Positions 12,191 to 24,821 of a DNA stretch of 64,000 bases are shown one piece after another (the first letter of the stretch is position 1; each line of letters opens with the position of its first letter). Source of the stretch: Turritopsis dohrnii (Eukaryota; Cnidaria; Hydrozoa; Anthoathecata; Oceaniidae); contig BQMF02000221.1 in the NCBI GenBank assembly GCA_027922465.2, positions 558,001 to 622,000 of the forward strand, read 5' to 3'. A model generated the notes under the pieces. That model did not search any database. It had not been told where the DNA came from and worked only from the letters and a program-made list of their open reading frames with translations. The position numbers and the translations under genes are program-made.

Positions 12191-12357
12191 ACAGTGGTGG
12201 ATCGAGAGTGTAGTCACAACTTGTGGAGAAGCGCATCAACATTAGTTGTGAATTCAGTTCATATTATCAATGGGATTATTTGAACCTTTTTCTTTTATGT
12301 TTGAATTGCTAACACTCTCCTACACAAGTTGCGGCTTACCTCTGGATCCGCCACTGG
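12191..12357. mobile_element. hAT-like MITE, about 165 bp
   Basis: The ends CAGTGGTGGATCGAGAG and CTCTGGATCCGCCACTG are inverted copies of the CAGTGGCGGATC-type end common in hAT-like MITEs. Possible short flanking duplicates GCAGA and GCAGG are seen. An inner ACAACTTGTG / ACACAAGTTG pair extends the inverted arms. Confidence 0.6.
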
Positions 12358-12834
12358 CAGGTTAAGTAGAAATAGATTTCGTATTGTATGTTATGTTGAT
12401 TTAAGTTATGTATATAATTTTTATCTTCTTGTAATCCTGTTAAATGTCATGGATTAAAATCTTTGAAATGCCCAACTTTCTCCTGCTATTAATGAAAGTT
12501 ATGAACAATTTCATGTAATGTTTACTTAAATATATTACCAAATTCAAATTTCTGGCAAAATTTGGAAGGTCCTGAACAATTGCAATGTCCTGATATTAAA
12601 GTTGGCAGTTACTTGCAGATTTTTCCCTGATTTTCAAATGATTTTGGTTCACTTCTATCGAATATCATTTTATTCTTCATGTGAACCATAAGTCATATTT
12701 TGGGAATTGTGATAGACCTGTTCTCACGTAAGCAACAAGAACAGAATGGATAGCCATTCGGATATCTTGAAAATTAGCCTAAAGCTATTTCCTCTAGGCC
12801 TGCTGCGGAAATTGTTCAAGCCCTGAGGCTTCTA

Positions 12835-14285
12835 GTTTTTATTATTATTGTTAGTTTTGTATTCCACGTTGACTTGGCTTTGAAAACAATACATCAACTA
12901 AATACAAAGAACCTAACTGATTAAACAGTTTGGACAAAAAGCAGCAGTGGCAGAACGTGACAGCATATGTTCGGTTTGCCACTAACTCTTGCCTGACTGG
13001 GTGACCTTTTTTTTTGAGCAATCAAAATGTTTAAAAACCGATAGGTAAAAAAAGAGTATCATATAAAAACAAAATGTTTTTTTTTTTTGCTTTTGTCGTA
13101 ATAGTTGTCTTAATTTCTTTTAATCGATTTCTTTTAATCTATTTTAATCTGATCGAACGTTTTTTTATTCTCTTTATTCATTTAGCACGTGCATTTTTTC
13201 TCTCCTCCCGTGTGAACATTTTAAGAAGAGAAACCATTTTCGACCTGTTTGATAGCACCCATGTTTGAGCGCGTAACTTTTTTTAAAAAGCTTTTTTACA
13301 AAAGCTAATAAAAAGTGGAAGTTGTTCTTCCTACGTTTTGAGTGTATTGTTGTACTGATCAACGATTGGTTTTAAAATATAAATAAGTCACACATAATGA
13401 AAAACCTGAAAAATAGCTAATGTAACACTGATGTAACACTGACTGCACACCAGAGGTTGTGACTTCGAATCTTTTCCAAGTTGTATGAGCCGTTTATAAA
13501 GTAATTTGCCGTTTATTGATACAGTGATACACAGAGCAGGTGGATATGGGCGGCGAGCGACGCCGCCTTGGCGGCTAGTCTATATATTAATAGCCGATTC
13601 TCTGTTTGTGCGTTTGTTTGTTTGTAAGTCACGCAAAATCGTAGATTGAGTTGTGAGCGAAATTATTTCTTTTTTTGTGTGCGACGTGAGTTTGAAGTAA
13701 ATACATTGCAACCCCAATCGAATGTGACTTTTTTGGCGGATGAACTAATAGGAATAACGTTTTGTTTTTATTATTATGTCAGTTTTATATTCCACGTTGA
13801 CTTGGCTTTGAAAACAATACATCAACTAAAAACTAACTGATTAAACATTTTGGACAAAAAGCAGCAGTGGCAGAACGTGGCAGCATGTGTGGTTTGCCAG
13901 TGTATCCTAACGCTTTCCTGACTGTCTGAGACGGGTGAACTTTTTTCGAACAATCAAAATGTTTAAAAACCGATAGGTAAAAAAAAGAGAATCATGAAAC
14001 AAAATATTTTTTTTTGCTTTTGTCTTAATAGTTGTCTTAATTTCTTTTAATCGATTTCTTTAAATCTATTTTAATCTGATCGAACGTTTTTTATTCAATT
14101 CATTCATTTAGCACGTGCATTTTTTTCTCCTCCCGTGTGATCTTTTTAAGAAGAGAAACCATTTTTTCACCTACTTCTGACAGCACCCATGTTAGAGCGC
14201 GTAAAACAAGAATTAACAATAAGTTGAAAAGTTTTTCTTTCTGCGTTTTGAGTGAATTGTTAAACTGATACTTGACTGGTTTAAA
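12835..14285. repeat. Internal direct duplication (offset about 925)
   Basis: The segment about 12838-13360 is repeated at about 13763-14285. Both contain TTCCACGTTGACTTGGCTTT, CAAAAAGCAGCAGTGGCAGA and a TTTAGCACGTGCATTTTT tract. Divergence is visible in substitutions and small indels, so this duplication is older than the 2.6-kb one. It links the inside of the 13579-14573 unit with its upstream neighbour. Confidence 0.85.
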
Positions 14286-14573
14286 ATCGTAAATAAAAAC
14301 CACGTGAAGTTCACCTTCTGAATGCATTGTGTCAAGCAAGAAAGTCTACTGACATTTTAAATGCGACTGCGACAATGAACGGCTGAGTTAGGAACATGCA
14401 AGATTTGAAACACCAGGAACGTATTTCTATTAACGTGCAAACGAGCTTTATTAAGCGACAAAGCCAGCAGCAAAGGAAGTCTTATCGCTGGTGTTAAGTG
14501 CAATAATTTGGAGCAGGTGGTGATACAACGCAGGCTGAACATGGGCGGCGAGCGACGCCGCCTTGGCGGCTAG
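13579..14573 (+). mobile_element. Helitron-like non-autonomous unit, 995 bp
   Basis: It starts with TCTATATATTAATAG directly after the CTAG of the preceding unit. It ends with the hairpin GGCGGCG-AGCGA-CGCCGCC (14544-14562), TTGGCGG and CTAG at 14570-14573, and is followed by T. A 5' TC, a hairpin shortly before a 3' CTAG (CTRR type) and a 3' flanking T are the hallmarks of Helitrons. No transposase is encoded. Confidence 0.72.
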
Positions 14574-16140
14574 TATATATTTAATTGTGCATTTTGTTGG
14601 TTCGCTTTTTGTTTGTTTGTTGTTGTAATTGTTGTTCAGGGATTCCTCGATAAAAACACAAAGTAAGGAAGATTTTTTTTAACATGGAAACCGTGCTTGA
14701 TAAAATTTGTGCATTGGATAGTCCGGAGCGGAGTACCGAGATTCAGCTAATATTTTTTGTGAGACCATTCTTTATTTTACATTGGTGACGAATGGTGTCA
14801 AAACGTTGTTTCATCACCATGTATTGATTATATCTAAAATAATGTCATTTTCCTGTGTGAGTGAATCATATGATATAATCATTCACTACGACATAAACAT
14901 AGCTTTCGCAAGGTCCATGGGACGAACTGAGTGTATCAGAATTTATGGTAAAATTCACTCTCGTCAGTGAGCATAAAATTACGTCAAATCTTTTTCTTTC
15001 AACCAACTTTTGATGAACTGAAATTTTGATATGAACGTACTCCTAATAACTAACCTACACCTGAGTATAGTTCTTGATTCTAAAAAAGTAACAATAGAGA
15101 ACGGAATTTCCTTCAAGTTAAGGAAATGAAACCGTTTGAACTATGGAAGAATTGATAATGAAAGATAACAATGTTTTCCAACCCCAAACTCACGGTCTCT
15201 TGCTATTTCGATATACCGTAAGTGACCGGGGACTTATTTGTAAAAGTGACTTTCAGAAGTGGAGGCTTATTCAAGAGGGGTCTTCTTCCGCATAAACTTT
15301 GCAGCCCCTTTAGTGGTGGTCTATCATATTAAAAAAAGGTCAAAGGTCAAAGCAGAAGTATAAAAACTCACACAGCTTCCCTTCTAACCTGAATAATAGA
15401 ATGCTTCTTAAGTCCTTGCGAATTTTCATACAAAATTAGTTTTTTTCTCCGCAAGATTTTGCCTGGTTGAATGTTATTCCATCTGAGGCTGTTCGAGAAC
15501 TGATTGGAGGTAGATTTGGCACTTCACAAGTTTTATTTTTTTGGGATGGAAACCAGAAAATGTCTTGAATTACCGGATTAACACTTTTAGCTTTTCGTTG
15601 GAATAAGAAAAGGATATTTGTAAGTCAGATTGAGTTGAAATGAGTGTTTTGTGTTTCTTCTGATAACTGCAAAGTCATATTTCCCTCCTCTTTGGTTGGA
15701 TAAAGGACCTTTTCAAGATATCTGTTGATTGGATTTGGATTTGATCTTTCCTATTTCGCAGTTTTAAAGTTTGCTTCATAGTCCAACGAATACGGGAGGT
15801 AGCCGATCTTTCTTATAACACAAAAATAATTCCCATAAGTGCCGAATACATGCTACAACTACCACAATGCATTCCTATAATTACTCTGTTTTGGATTATT
15901 ATTTGAAGCACTGTTCTTTATAGCTTTGTGAATATTTGTTGTTGTTTTAAATGATTTTGTCGTATTATTAACTTTGTCGAATTATGGCTGTTGCTGTTTG
16001 TGTTCGAGAGATAACTAAATTATAGGAATTAACCTGTTTCGTTGAAAGCCACGAGGATGTTATAAATATAGGGTGGAATATTCTCATCAAATGAATGCGA
16101 AGCGAAAGTCTCCTATCATTAAAATTTGGTTTATCAAGAA
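14574..16140. other. Intergenic, no gene recognised
   Basis: No frame here shows a recognisable domain, and splice-flanked coding stretches were not found. A fragment of the dispersed CGAACCCAGGGTTTCTTGCC-type repeat, degenerate, lies near 15180-15225. Confidence 0.5.
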
Positions 16141-16145
16141 ACGTG

Positions 16146-16151
16146 TTTATT
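16146..16151 (-). terminator. Candidate polyadenylation signal of the NLR gene
   Basis: TTTATT on the plus strand reads AATAAA on the minus strand, 59 bases beyond the stop codon at 16210. Confidence 0.55.
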
Positions 16152-16209
16152 TAACTTATAATATTTACAAAAATCAAAGAATATGTTTGAACAAAGCTGA
16201 CTATATGTT

Positions 16210-19200
16210 TTAATAGAATGACAATCTCACTGAAGTGTCAGTGAATAGTTCTTCAACAGCATTATTATCGACAAAAGCATCACCATAGAAGCGTAGCTTG
16301 AGCTTAGTTTCTCTATTCCCTATTGTGTCTCTCAATATCTCCATATCCTTCACATCAAGCTTTGACTGAGAAAGACGTAACACTGAAAGGTAAGGTATTG
16401 CAGGCAATAATGCTTTGAATTGGTTGCTATCTACATCCGACAAGTTTAAGTCATTCAAAGTCGCCATTCCATTTGCTTGTACTTGTTGGAGAATCGCATC
16501 AGTAATTGCTTGTATTCCCATTTCAGATATATCAGGATTGTGACGTAGATCTAATCGCTTAATGTTACTGAAGCATGACGACAACGTCATAACACCATCA
16601 TCTGCGATGTTGCAAGATGGCAACTTAATCTCACTTAAATTCCGTTCTGCTTCTTTGATTGTTTCTGATAAAAGCGTCAATGTTGGTAATGACATACTAC
16701 ATTTGTTAATATCCAAATAACGGATATATGGTGTACACGGTATCATACTTTTCACCACCTGATCGGAACAGTCACTGATAATCAAAAGTTCAAGGACAAC
16801 CGATCCTTTACTTTTTACTTCATGAAAGCAACGTGATAACATCTGAACACATTCAATAGGAACACTGTTGCACATATGCAGCACAAAGTTTTTAAGATGA
16901 GGTAGATATTCGATCAGTTCAGCCGGTAGGTATGTGCCACAAAGTGTTTGTAACTTAACTAAACCTTTTCGCTGATTTTCATTCCCGTCGGTAACTAATG
17001 AAATAAACAGTTTTACATTAAATCTTGGCCACAGACTTATGAAAGTCGATCTGATAAGCAATGGTTTTGCAGATACCAATTCTTCATCATTGAGAAAACC
17101 AGTAAAATGAAGAAACAGAGAAACTTTTATATCATCAGGTAGCAGGTTATGTTCTGGCGAAAATAGCCAAGAAACGTAACGCAACATTTGGTTAGACGAG
17201 ATAGGCAGATGAAGAAACCTTATCTTGTTAAAAGTATGAACTAATAAAGATGGAACTTTCCGTTTCAATTCACAAATTGATTCAAGCAATGTCAACCAGG
17301 AGTCATCAATAATAGGAATGGAAGATGCATAAGAATTCTTGAAAAACTTTTGCAACCCATTAAAGATGCCATTCCACCGCAAGCCATAATAGAATTTCTT
17401 TATTTCACAACGAATCTGACAGTTGAAGAGTTTATCCAGCAGACAATCAATGTGACGATCAAGCAGATGTTCCAGTCCGGTTTCTTTCACAACTCTTGTC
17501 AAGAAGACATGTACCAAATCATCATCTGCGCTTGGCTGTGAAATGGCTATATGTAATGCTATCAGAGTAGGCAAAGAATTCCACAGAGGGGATTCAAATT
17601 CCAAATTCATGAAAATATCATAAATTTCGTTTCTGCGTCTGGAAAATAGATATAAACCACAAAGAAACTCGGAAAAAATCAAATGCTGAAACTGATAGCT
17701 GAAACCCTTTTTGGTTGAACCATACTTGACCAAGATACCACACTTTTCCACATCTGAGTCAGATTCTTTGAAAACAACTTGATGGTTTTTCAGAGAACAA
17801 AATGAAAGTCTTCCGAGTTCCATCATCACCTGGACGACCTTCTGATGAGAAGCGACTTGATAAAGATCCACATTGGACAAAGCAAGGTCTTTGTGACAGT
17901 TCTGGATGATGAAAAGACACATAACCAAATTTGCACTAACACTTGAGGTCACATGATCAAAACCGTTCTGTTGGTCATTTATGTAACATAGGGTTTCCAC
18001 ATACAAAGGAATCGTTGCCATTGATCGGACCTCTGGGCTGTGTTTGATTTTATGAAACATTTTTTCTACCATTTCGTCCTTATCCTGCCGATCACTGTAG
18101 TGTTTTTCAACGAATGATACTTGATTTTCTGTTGTAAAACCCATCACATCTACCATTTTGCGTGCTTGTTGTTTGACTTTTAACACTAAATTTTGAATGG
18201 CGTTTGGTCTCCCCGTGATACAAACACGAAAACTATGAGGTGATTTGAAGTAGTTTTTTTCTAGCATGTCATAAAGTTTAGTTACTTTAGAGCTTTCTAA
18301 TTCGTCAATGCCATCAAATACAAACAAAATCTGCTTCCCAAATTCTTCCATATGGTCCAAATTAATTTCTTGACTTAATTCAGAAAAATAATTTATTGCT
18401 AAATCTTTCAGCGTGTATTCGTGTATTTCGTCGATCTCTCTACATTTGATGTAAAGCAGCAATTTCACATCTTTAAGCAGCTCTTGTTTAGACCATTTTA
18501 AAACCAACATATCTGATAATGTACTTTTTCCTATGCCGCCAATTCCTCGAATCAAAATAAAATCATCACTATCATGTTTTAAAATGTCCTGCATTTCAAT
18601 CTTTTCACGTAAACTGAACTGGTTAGTGAGGTTAAAGATGCGATCAGAATTTCTTGAGTTATCCATTCCAATATCTTTACTCAAGTATAAGTTGATGTAT
18701 TGATTCATACGTGTGTTGGACTTTAACGGCCATTTACTAAGAAGATCAGTTGATTGAACATGCTCGAACCTTGACTGATAATGATTCATTTGAGCACTTC
18801 TGAATTCTTTCAGTTCTATATGGTAGCAATTAAATAAAATTAGTAAGATTTATTAACACGAAAACCAAAAATAACATAAATTTAGAATCAAAAACAAACC
18901 TGTAGTGATGTATGTATCCTCAACAATCTTCTTTACAATGCTTTGGTGATTTTGTTTTATCAGCTGTTGCTTGAGATGGTTCCATGAAACATTAAATGAT
19001 TTGCATTTAAAGCACTTGTTCATTTTCTCTTCGTTAGTAATGTTCTCTTGTGCAATACCGTCAACAACATGCGCATCTATATCAAGTGATATTGCAAGAT
19101 CTTTCCATCCATCTTCAATATCAATACAAACGATATCAAGTGCTTCTCGTAGCATTATCGACCCTAAAGCATTACGTGATCATCATAGTAAAATATCTAA

Positions 19201-19810
19201 CTAAACATTCTTGTTATGAGTACAGAATCTAGTAAATAGATTTTCATCTTCCTATTGATAATGACAATCGTATGAAAACAAACTCACGTGGTATCTCATT
19301 CCTGATGTCTTTCAGCAAATCTGCGATAATGCTGCCAGAATTATCAATTCTTGCATGACGAAAATGTTCGATTTCTGCATCATTGGCACCAAGTCTTTTC
19401 AAGATTGCTTTAATGTCGTCAAACTTTTGTGTGTACAATGGATCTGTGAGAGGTGTTGATCCGTGATGAGCAATCCAATTTCGAGATTTCAGAAGATCTT
19501 CGATGATGTTTGAGTTTGGATCATTCTTTAACCTTAAGATCTTTCCAAGCAATGATAAATCACATTCATCTACATTGGTACCCCGAGATGGTGTTCCAAA
19601 TAGTATATGTTGTTGATCTGGAAAAAGGTTCCTCAAGTTTCTCCGGTAAGTAACTAGTGCGTTATATAGAGGAATGGGGTCTTTCGGGAAATGGTTGAAT
19701 AGAATTTGTTTTGTATATTTCAAACCAACTTTTCTCGTCAGTATACTCAGACGTAAGAGATTCTCATCTGAGATATCAACATGAAGATCTGATGATATTG
19801 ATAAAGACAT
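16210..19810 (-). CDS. NLR-type receptor: HEPN-Death-NACHT-LRR
   Basis: Three exons join in phase: 19810-19288, 19163-18900 and 18806-16210, giving 1127 residues and a stop at 16210. Residues 1-174 form a DZIP3-like HEPN domain with an R-N-W-I-A-H motif (R110-H115, the Rx4H pattern of HEPN RNases). Residues about 175-262 form a Death-fold domain (W-K-D-L-A ... S-W-N-H-L-K-Q-Q-L). The large last exon carries a NACHT ATPase with Walker A GIGGIGKST (350-358), Walker B LFVFDGIDEL (about 423-432) and ITGRP (459-463), then a long helical region and C-terminal leucine-rich repeats. Such NLRs are cytosolic sensors that oligomerise after ligand binding; the Death domain would recruit partners. The HEPN domain could be an adaptor or an RNA-cleaving effector (inference). 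The last acceptor (AAG at 18807) is weak but is the one that keeps frame. Helitron-like arrays flank the gene on both sides. Confidence 0.88.
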
Positions 19811-19929
19811 GGCGATGCCAACTAAACGCTTCCACGTTTGTTCATCATTTGGTCAGTTATTTTCTGTAAATGGAAGAAGAGAATATGAACAATGAATTTC
19901 AATGGACATATTTCGATGAGTTACTTGTT

Positions 19930-20182
19930 TCTGTTAGGGAAGCAGATAACCTGAGGGATTTTTAGCATATTTTAATAAATAAATTATCTTTAATTATTTT
20001 CAAGTATATAGATTTTGATATTTTCAAACTTTTTAAATTTGATTTGTAGATATATGTAGATTATGAATTGGTCTATCCTTGAAAAACATTCGTCAATAGT
20101 AATAACAACAATAATAAAAACAGTAATGGACGCAATTTTTACTGTTGCATTCATCATAGAATGAAACCTGGAAAGAAAGTTA
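19930..20182. other. Upstream region of the NLR gene
   Basis: AT-rich sequence between the NLR start and the Helitron-like array. No promoter element stands out beyond AT-rich tracts. The 5' end of the array sits about 370 bases upstream of the ATG, so the transposon could supply or disrupt regulatory sequence (inference). Confidence 0.4.
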
Positions 20183-20695
20183 TCTATATATTAATAGCCG
20201 ATTCTCTGTTTGTTTGTTTGTTTGTTTGTCTGTTAGTCACGCAAAATGGTAGATTAAGTTGTTAGAGTAATTATTCTATTTTATTTTGTGCGACGTCAGC
20301 GTGAAACAATTGTATTGAGACCCTAATCGAATGCCACGTTTAGGGAAAATTAGCTCCGTAAACCAATAGGGATAACTGACGTTTTTTGGGGTCTGCCATA
20401 CAGGCGATAGGGTGACGAAAAATTTTTTGAGGGGACGGGTCTATATTTGATCAAGGATATCTCCGTAACGGTTGGTCGTAACAAAACGATCCCATACATT
20501 TTTATGATCGGTTTTCGAGCTCTACAACATGGGCACACTTATCATTGCCAATTCTTTAATTTTATTTTTCGTGAAATCTGAAGATGACACAACGCACACT
20601 GAACATGGGCGGCGAGCGACGCCGCCTTGGCGGCTAGTCTATATATTAATAGCCAATTCTCCGTCTGTCTGTCTGTTTGTTTGTTTGTTTGTTTG

Positions 20696-23300
20696 TTTGT
20701 TTGTTTGTAAGTCACGCAAAATGGTAGATTGAGTTGTGAGAGTGATTATTTAATTTTATTTTGTGTGAAACCATTGTATTGAGACACAAATAGAACGGGA
20801 CGTTTGGGGAAAATTATCTCGGTAATCAATAGGGATAACTGACGTTTTTCGGGGTCCGCGATACAGGCGACGGGGTGACGAAAAATTTGGGTCTAATTTT
20901 TTTGGGGGGACGAGTCTGTGACGTCATCAAAATCTTTGAACGATGACGTAACGGTTAGTCGTAGCAAAATGATCCCATACATTTTTTTGATCAGATTTTC
21001 AAGCTCTACAACATGGGTACACTTATCATTGCCAATTCCTTAAATTTATTTTTTGTCTGTCGACGATATCTCCGAAACTGTGCGTCATAGACATATGATC
21101 CTATACATTTTCTTGCTCAGAACTTCCAGCTCTGCAAGATGGTAACACTTTCCATTGTGAATTCCTTAATTTTATTTTTCGTGAAATCTGAAGGAGATGA
21201 CACAACGCAGGCTGAACATGAGCGGCGAGCGACGCCGCCTTGGCGGCTAGTCTATATATTAATACCCGATTCTCTGTTTGTCTGTTTGTCTGTCACGCAA
21301 AATGGTAGATGTAAACTGCGAAAGAAATCGGGGAGTCAGCAATGTAAGATCACACATAAATTATTTCTCTTCTTGTTTGCGCGACGTCAGTGTGAGACCA
21401 CAACCTCGAACCCAGGGTTTCTTGCCTTTTCGATAATACGGATGGCGGCGAAGAAGACCCTGGTCCCGGCTGCTGCGTTCTCTGATTTCATTGTTTCAGC
21501 AGGATTCTCGAATAATTTAATCGAATAATTTAAGCAGCGCGTTGTTTATCAAAATGGTAGAGAAATGGAGGAGAATGAAAGTCCGCGCACGTGGTTTGGA
21601 AGAGAAATTTTTATAAATTCATTGTTTTTGGAAAACTATTATATTTTTGTTGGTCCTTAATTTTCATACATTCCAACTTATCAACCCTTCATCTACATGT
21701 GTTTTTGGCCAAACTTGATAGGATAATAATGATTTTAATAAAATATTTTTTAGTTTAAAAAGGCTGCCAGTGTGACTTTTAGTTCTCTGACTAATTTGTG
21801 CCGTTCCTTCCCCATAATTTTCAAGTGGCATATCAGTTGACTGATGAATATAATTTTGTAGTTAAATCTACGAAGAGTTATTGAAAATTACACCTAAAGA
21901 AAGTCTATTCTCGAAAATCTAGAGTTGGAGGAACATGCAGATAGTGCAGTCTTACTGACAACAGCTTTTTGTTAAAAGTACAATCTGTGTCTGGTGAAAA
22001 TAAAAAACTTAAGCAGAAACATTTCAACAGTATGTGGTGTAAACATACATGTTGGTGACGACCTTTCAGAAACTATTTGTCGAAAATGCAATGCCTTCTT
22101 GGAGAAAATCTTAAATCAGAAAAGAGAAGTCAAATTGAATGAAGACAAAAAATTTTCCATTAAACGAATGTCTACTGGTTCACCTGAAACCAGTAGGTAA
22201 CCACCTGCAAAATCAATGGTTACTACAATAGAATCGAAAAAGCAGCTTAATTTTGACACAACACAATCTTCCTTTACAAATTTAAACACCAATAAAAAAG
22301 TCAACATAAATACATCTGCATATCATAAAGACTATGATGAAATCAAAACTATGTCAATAACACTGATGCAAGAAAAAAATCCGGTCAGCTTTAAATATAA
22401 AACAACCATTTGGCCATTGTTGGGGTCATTAACGATCATTGCCCACACATATATACTTTTGGGAATAAAACGAAATATTTTCAAAGAAAACATCAATTTA
22501 AAAAGTTTGTGTCAGAAAAGGTTCACCATTAGTCTTGAAACAAACTGCATATGAAGGGTTAACACAATTCGACACAACGTCTAATACAGTTTTATTGATT
22601 GAAGGAGGTTGCAGCAAAAATGTAAGGTTTGTTGTTACTGGTATATAAAACTCAATTAAAAAACAAATATTACGTAAAATAAATAGCTACATTTATATTT
22701 TTATAGTTTAGTATGTAATTGTCATTGATCTTAATTCTGACTTCCTAATTCCAAAGGTGAAAATAAACAAAGATCATGATTATAACAGTAGAATAGAATA
22801 GAGCAGAATTTTTTGTTTTAGTTTGATCCACAGTGATGTGCAGTGTCCATATTGTTTGTTATTCTGAATTAGGAACATTGACAGTACTACTTTATTATAA
22901 ATATTATATATAATCTTATTTATATATGAATTATGTTATGTTATGTTTAATGTTTGATGATATCCACAAAGCGAAGTCGAAGACCATGTTTTTTATGATA
23001 AAAAACCAAAATGCAGTAGATATTTTTATTTCTTACCGCGACTTGATGAATGTGTGCTTCACCAATGATCACAGCCACAACATTATATCTTGATATACTT
23101 GGCTCCAAAATAGTTTTAAAGTTTTTTCATTAAGAGCCCCCTCTGGATGACAAAAAGCAATTTAAGCTTTCCCTCCAAGAATCAACGGGGAAAAATGTTA
23201 TATCATTTTCTTCCTCATAATAACTAAAGTTAACTTCTGAAAAAAATATTATCTGTAACAAATTCTCTTCCTGCATTACTCTTAGGAATACCAATTTTGT
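20696..23300 (+). repeat. Long direct repeat, copy 2 (2.6 kb)
   Basis: Partner of 9435-12039 at an offset of 11261. In this copy the surrounding unit is complete: it begins at 21251 with TCTATATATTAATA and ends with CTAG at 24173-24176. Beyond 23300 the sequence (TTTAAAGAATTCATC) is unrelated to what follows copy 1. Confidence 0.93.
21994..22651 (+). pseudogene. Captured-looking gene fragment with ZAD-like stretch (copy 2)
   Basis: Second copy of the fragment at 10733-11390, 11261 bases away and with the same in-frame stop and frame changes. Sharing the same lesions shows that the decay happened before the 2.6-kb duplication. Confidence 0.4.
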
Positions 23301-24787
23301 TTAAAGAATTCATCTGGTTTTCAATGGTCGAATTTACTGGACTAATAACGATAACTATGTTTGAAATTTTTTTACTTCGTAAAAAGCTAACTAAGAAGCA
23401 ACTGATAAATCAAGATTTCCCATAAACCAGTTGGTAAAACAGCAATAAATAACATCTCTTTCAAATAACAAATGTTCAAAACAAACAATTTGTTTAGGTT
23501 TGAAGCAAATATTATCAAGGTTGCACGATAACAAAGCAAGTTGCAGCCTTTCAAAAAGCTTCACAACATTTTCCATGTTTATATATCGTGAACCCTCTCT
23601 TCTGATCTTTCTGTTTGAAATACTTTAGGTTCGCCGTCTTCCTAGTCTTGCTTACTTGAAAGAGCAACTATGAAAATGTGGGGCTTACTGAGGCAAATAT
23701 TGCATAAATTAAAATCAATACTTATACTGTTGATTTTGAGCAGCCGGGACCAGGGTCTTCTTCGCCGCCATCCGTATATCGAAAAGGCAAGAAACTCTGG
23801 GTTCGAGGTGTGTGAGACAATTGCATTGAGACCCTAATAGAACGCGACGTTTAGGGAAAATGATCTCCGTAACCAATAGGGATAACTGACGTTTTTTGGG
23901 GTCCGCGGTACAGGTGATGGAGTGACGAAAGATTTGGACCTAATTTTTTAGGGGGACGGGTCATTGACGTCATCAAAATTTTTGATCAACGATATCTCAG
24001 TAACGGTGCGTCATAGACATACGATCCTATACATTTTCTTGCTCAGAATCTCGAGCTCTACAAGATGGTAACACTTTCCATTGTCAATTCCTTAATTCTT
24101 ATTTTCGTGAACTTTTTGAGAGGTGACACAACGCAGGCTGAACATGGGCGGCGAGCGACGCCGCCTTGGTGTCTAGTCTGTATATTAATAGCCGATTTTC
24201 CGTCTGTCTGTCTGTCACGCAAAATGGTAGGTGTTCTGTGAGAGAAATTATTTCTAATCTTTTGTGCGACAGTGTGAAACCATTGTATCGAATGTGATGT
24301 TTAGAGAAAATTATCTCGGTAGTCCGCGATATTGGCCATGAGGTGACGAAAAAATTTGGGCAAAATTTTTGGGGCCGGGTCTATGGCGTCATCAAAACTT
24401 TTGGTCGACGAAATCTCCGAAACGGCTGGTCGTAGCAAAACGATCCCATACACTTTTTTGATCAGTTTTTCGAGCTCTACAACATGGGCACACCTAGCAT
24501 TGCCACTTCCTTAATTTATTTTTTCTAAGGGGGTGACACAACGCAGGCTAGTCTATATATTAATAGCCGATTCTCCGTTTGTCTGTCTGTTCGTCACGCA
24601 AAACGGTAGGTGGGCTGCGAGAGAAATCATTTCTAATTTTTTACGCGACGTTAGTGTAAGCCATTCTATTGAGACCCAAATAGAACGCGACGTTTAGGGA
24701 AAATTATCTCAGTAACCAATAGGGATAACTGATGTTTTTTGGGGTCCGCGATACAGGCGATTGCGTGATGAAAAATTTGGGTTTAAT

Positions 24788-24821
24788 TTTTTTTTGGGGG
24801 GGGGGGGGGGGGGGGGGGGGT
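24788..24821. repeat. Poly-G tract
   Basis: About 30 G in a row inside the last Helitron-like unit, at the site where the other units read TTTTTTGGGGGGACG. Length is likely unstable or unreliable in assembly. Confidence 0.9.

Larger units (their letters stand above)
9990..13578 (+). mobile_element. Helitron-like unit(s), 5' end at 9990 and 3' end at 13575-13578
   Basis: A 5' end TCTATATATTAATA follows directly after the CTAG 3' end of the previous unit at 9986-9989. At the right side a hairpin GGCGGCG-AGCGA-CGCCGCC (13549-13567) is followed by TTGGCGG and CTAG at 13575-13578. The first 2050 bases match the unit at 21251. After 12039 the sequence changes, so this span may be a chimera or two fused units. 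It contains a small hAT-like MITE at about 12191-12357. No Rep/helicase is encoded, so it would be non-autonomous. Confidence 0.6.

Noticed and set aside
24788..24821. Poly-G run as a G-quadruplex regulatory element
   Set aside because: It expands a shorter G run found at the same place in sister Helitron-like units and is likely replication or sequencing slippage.
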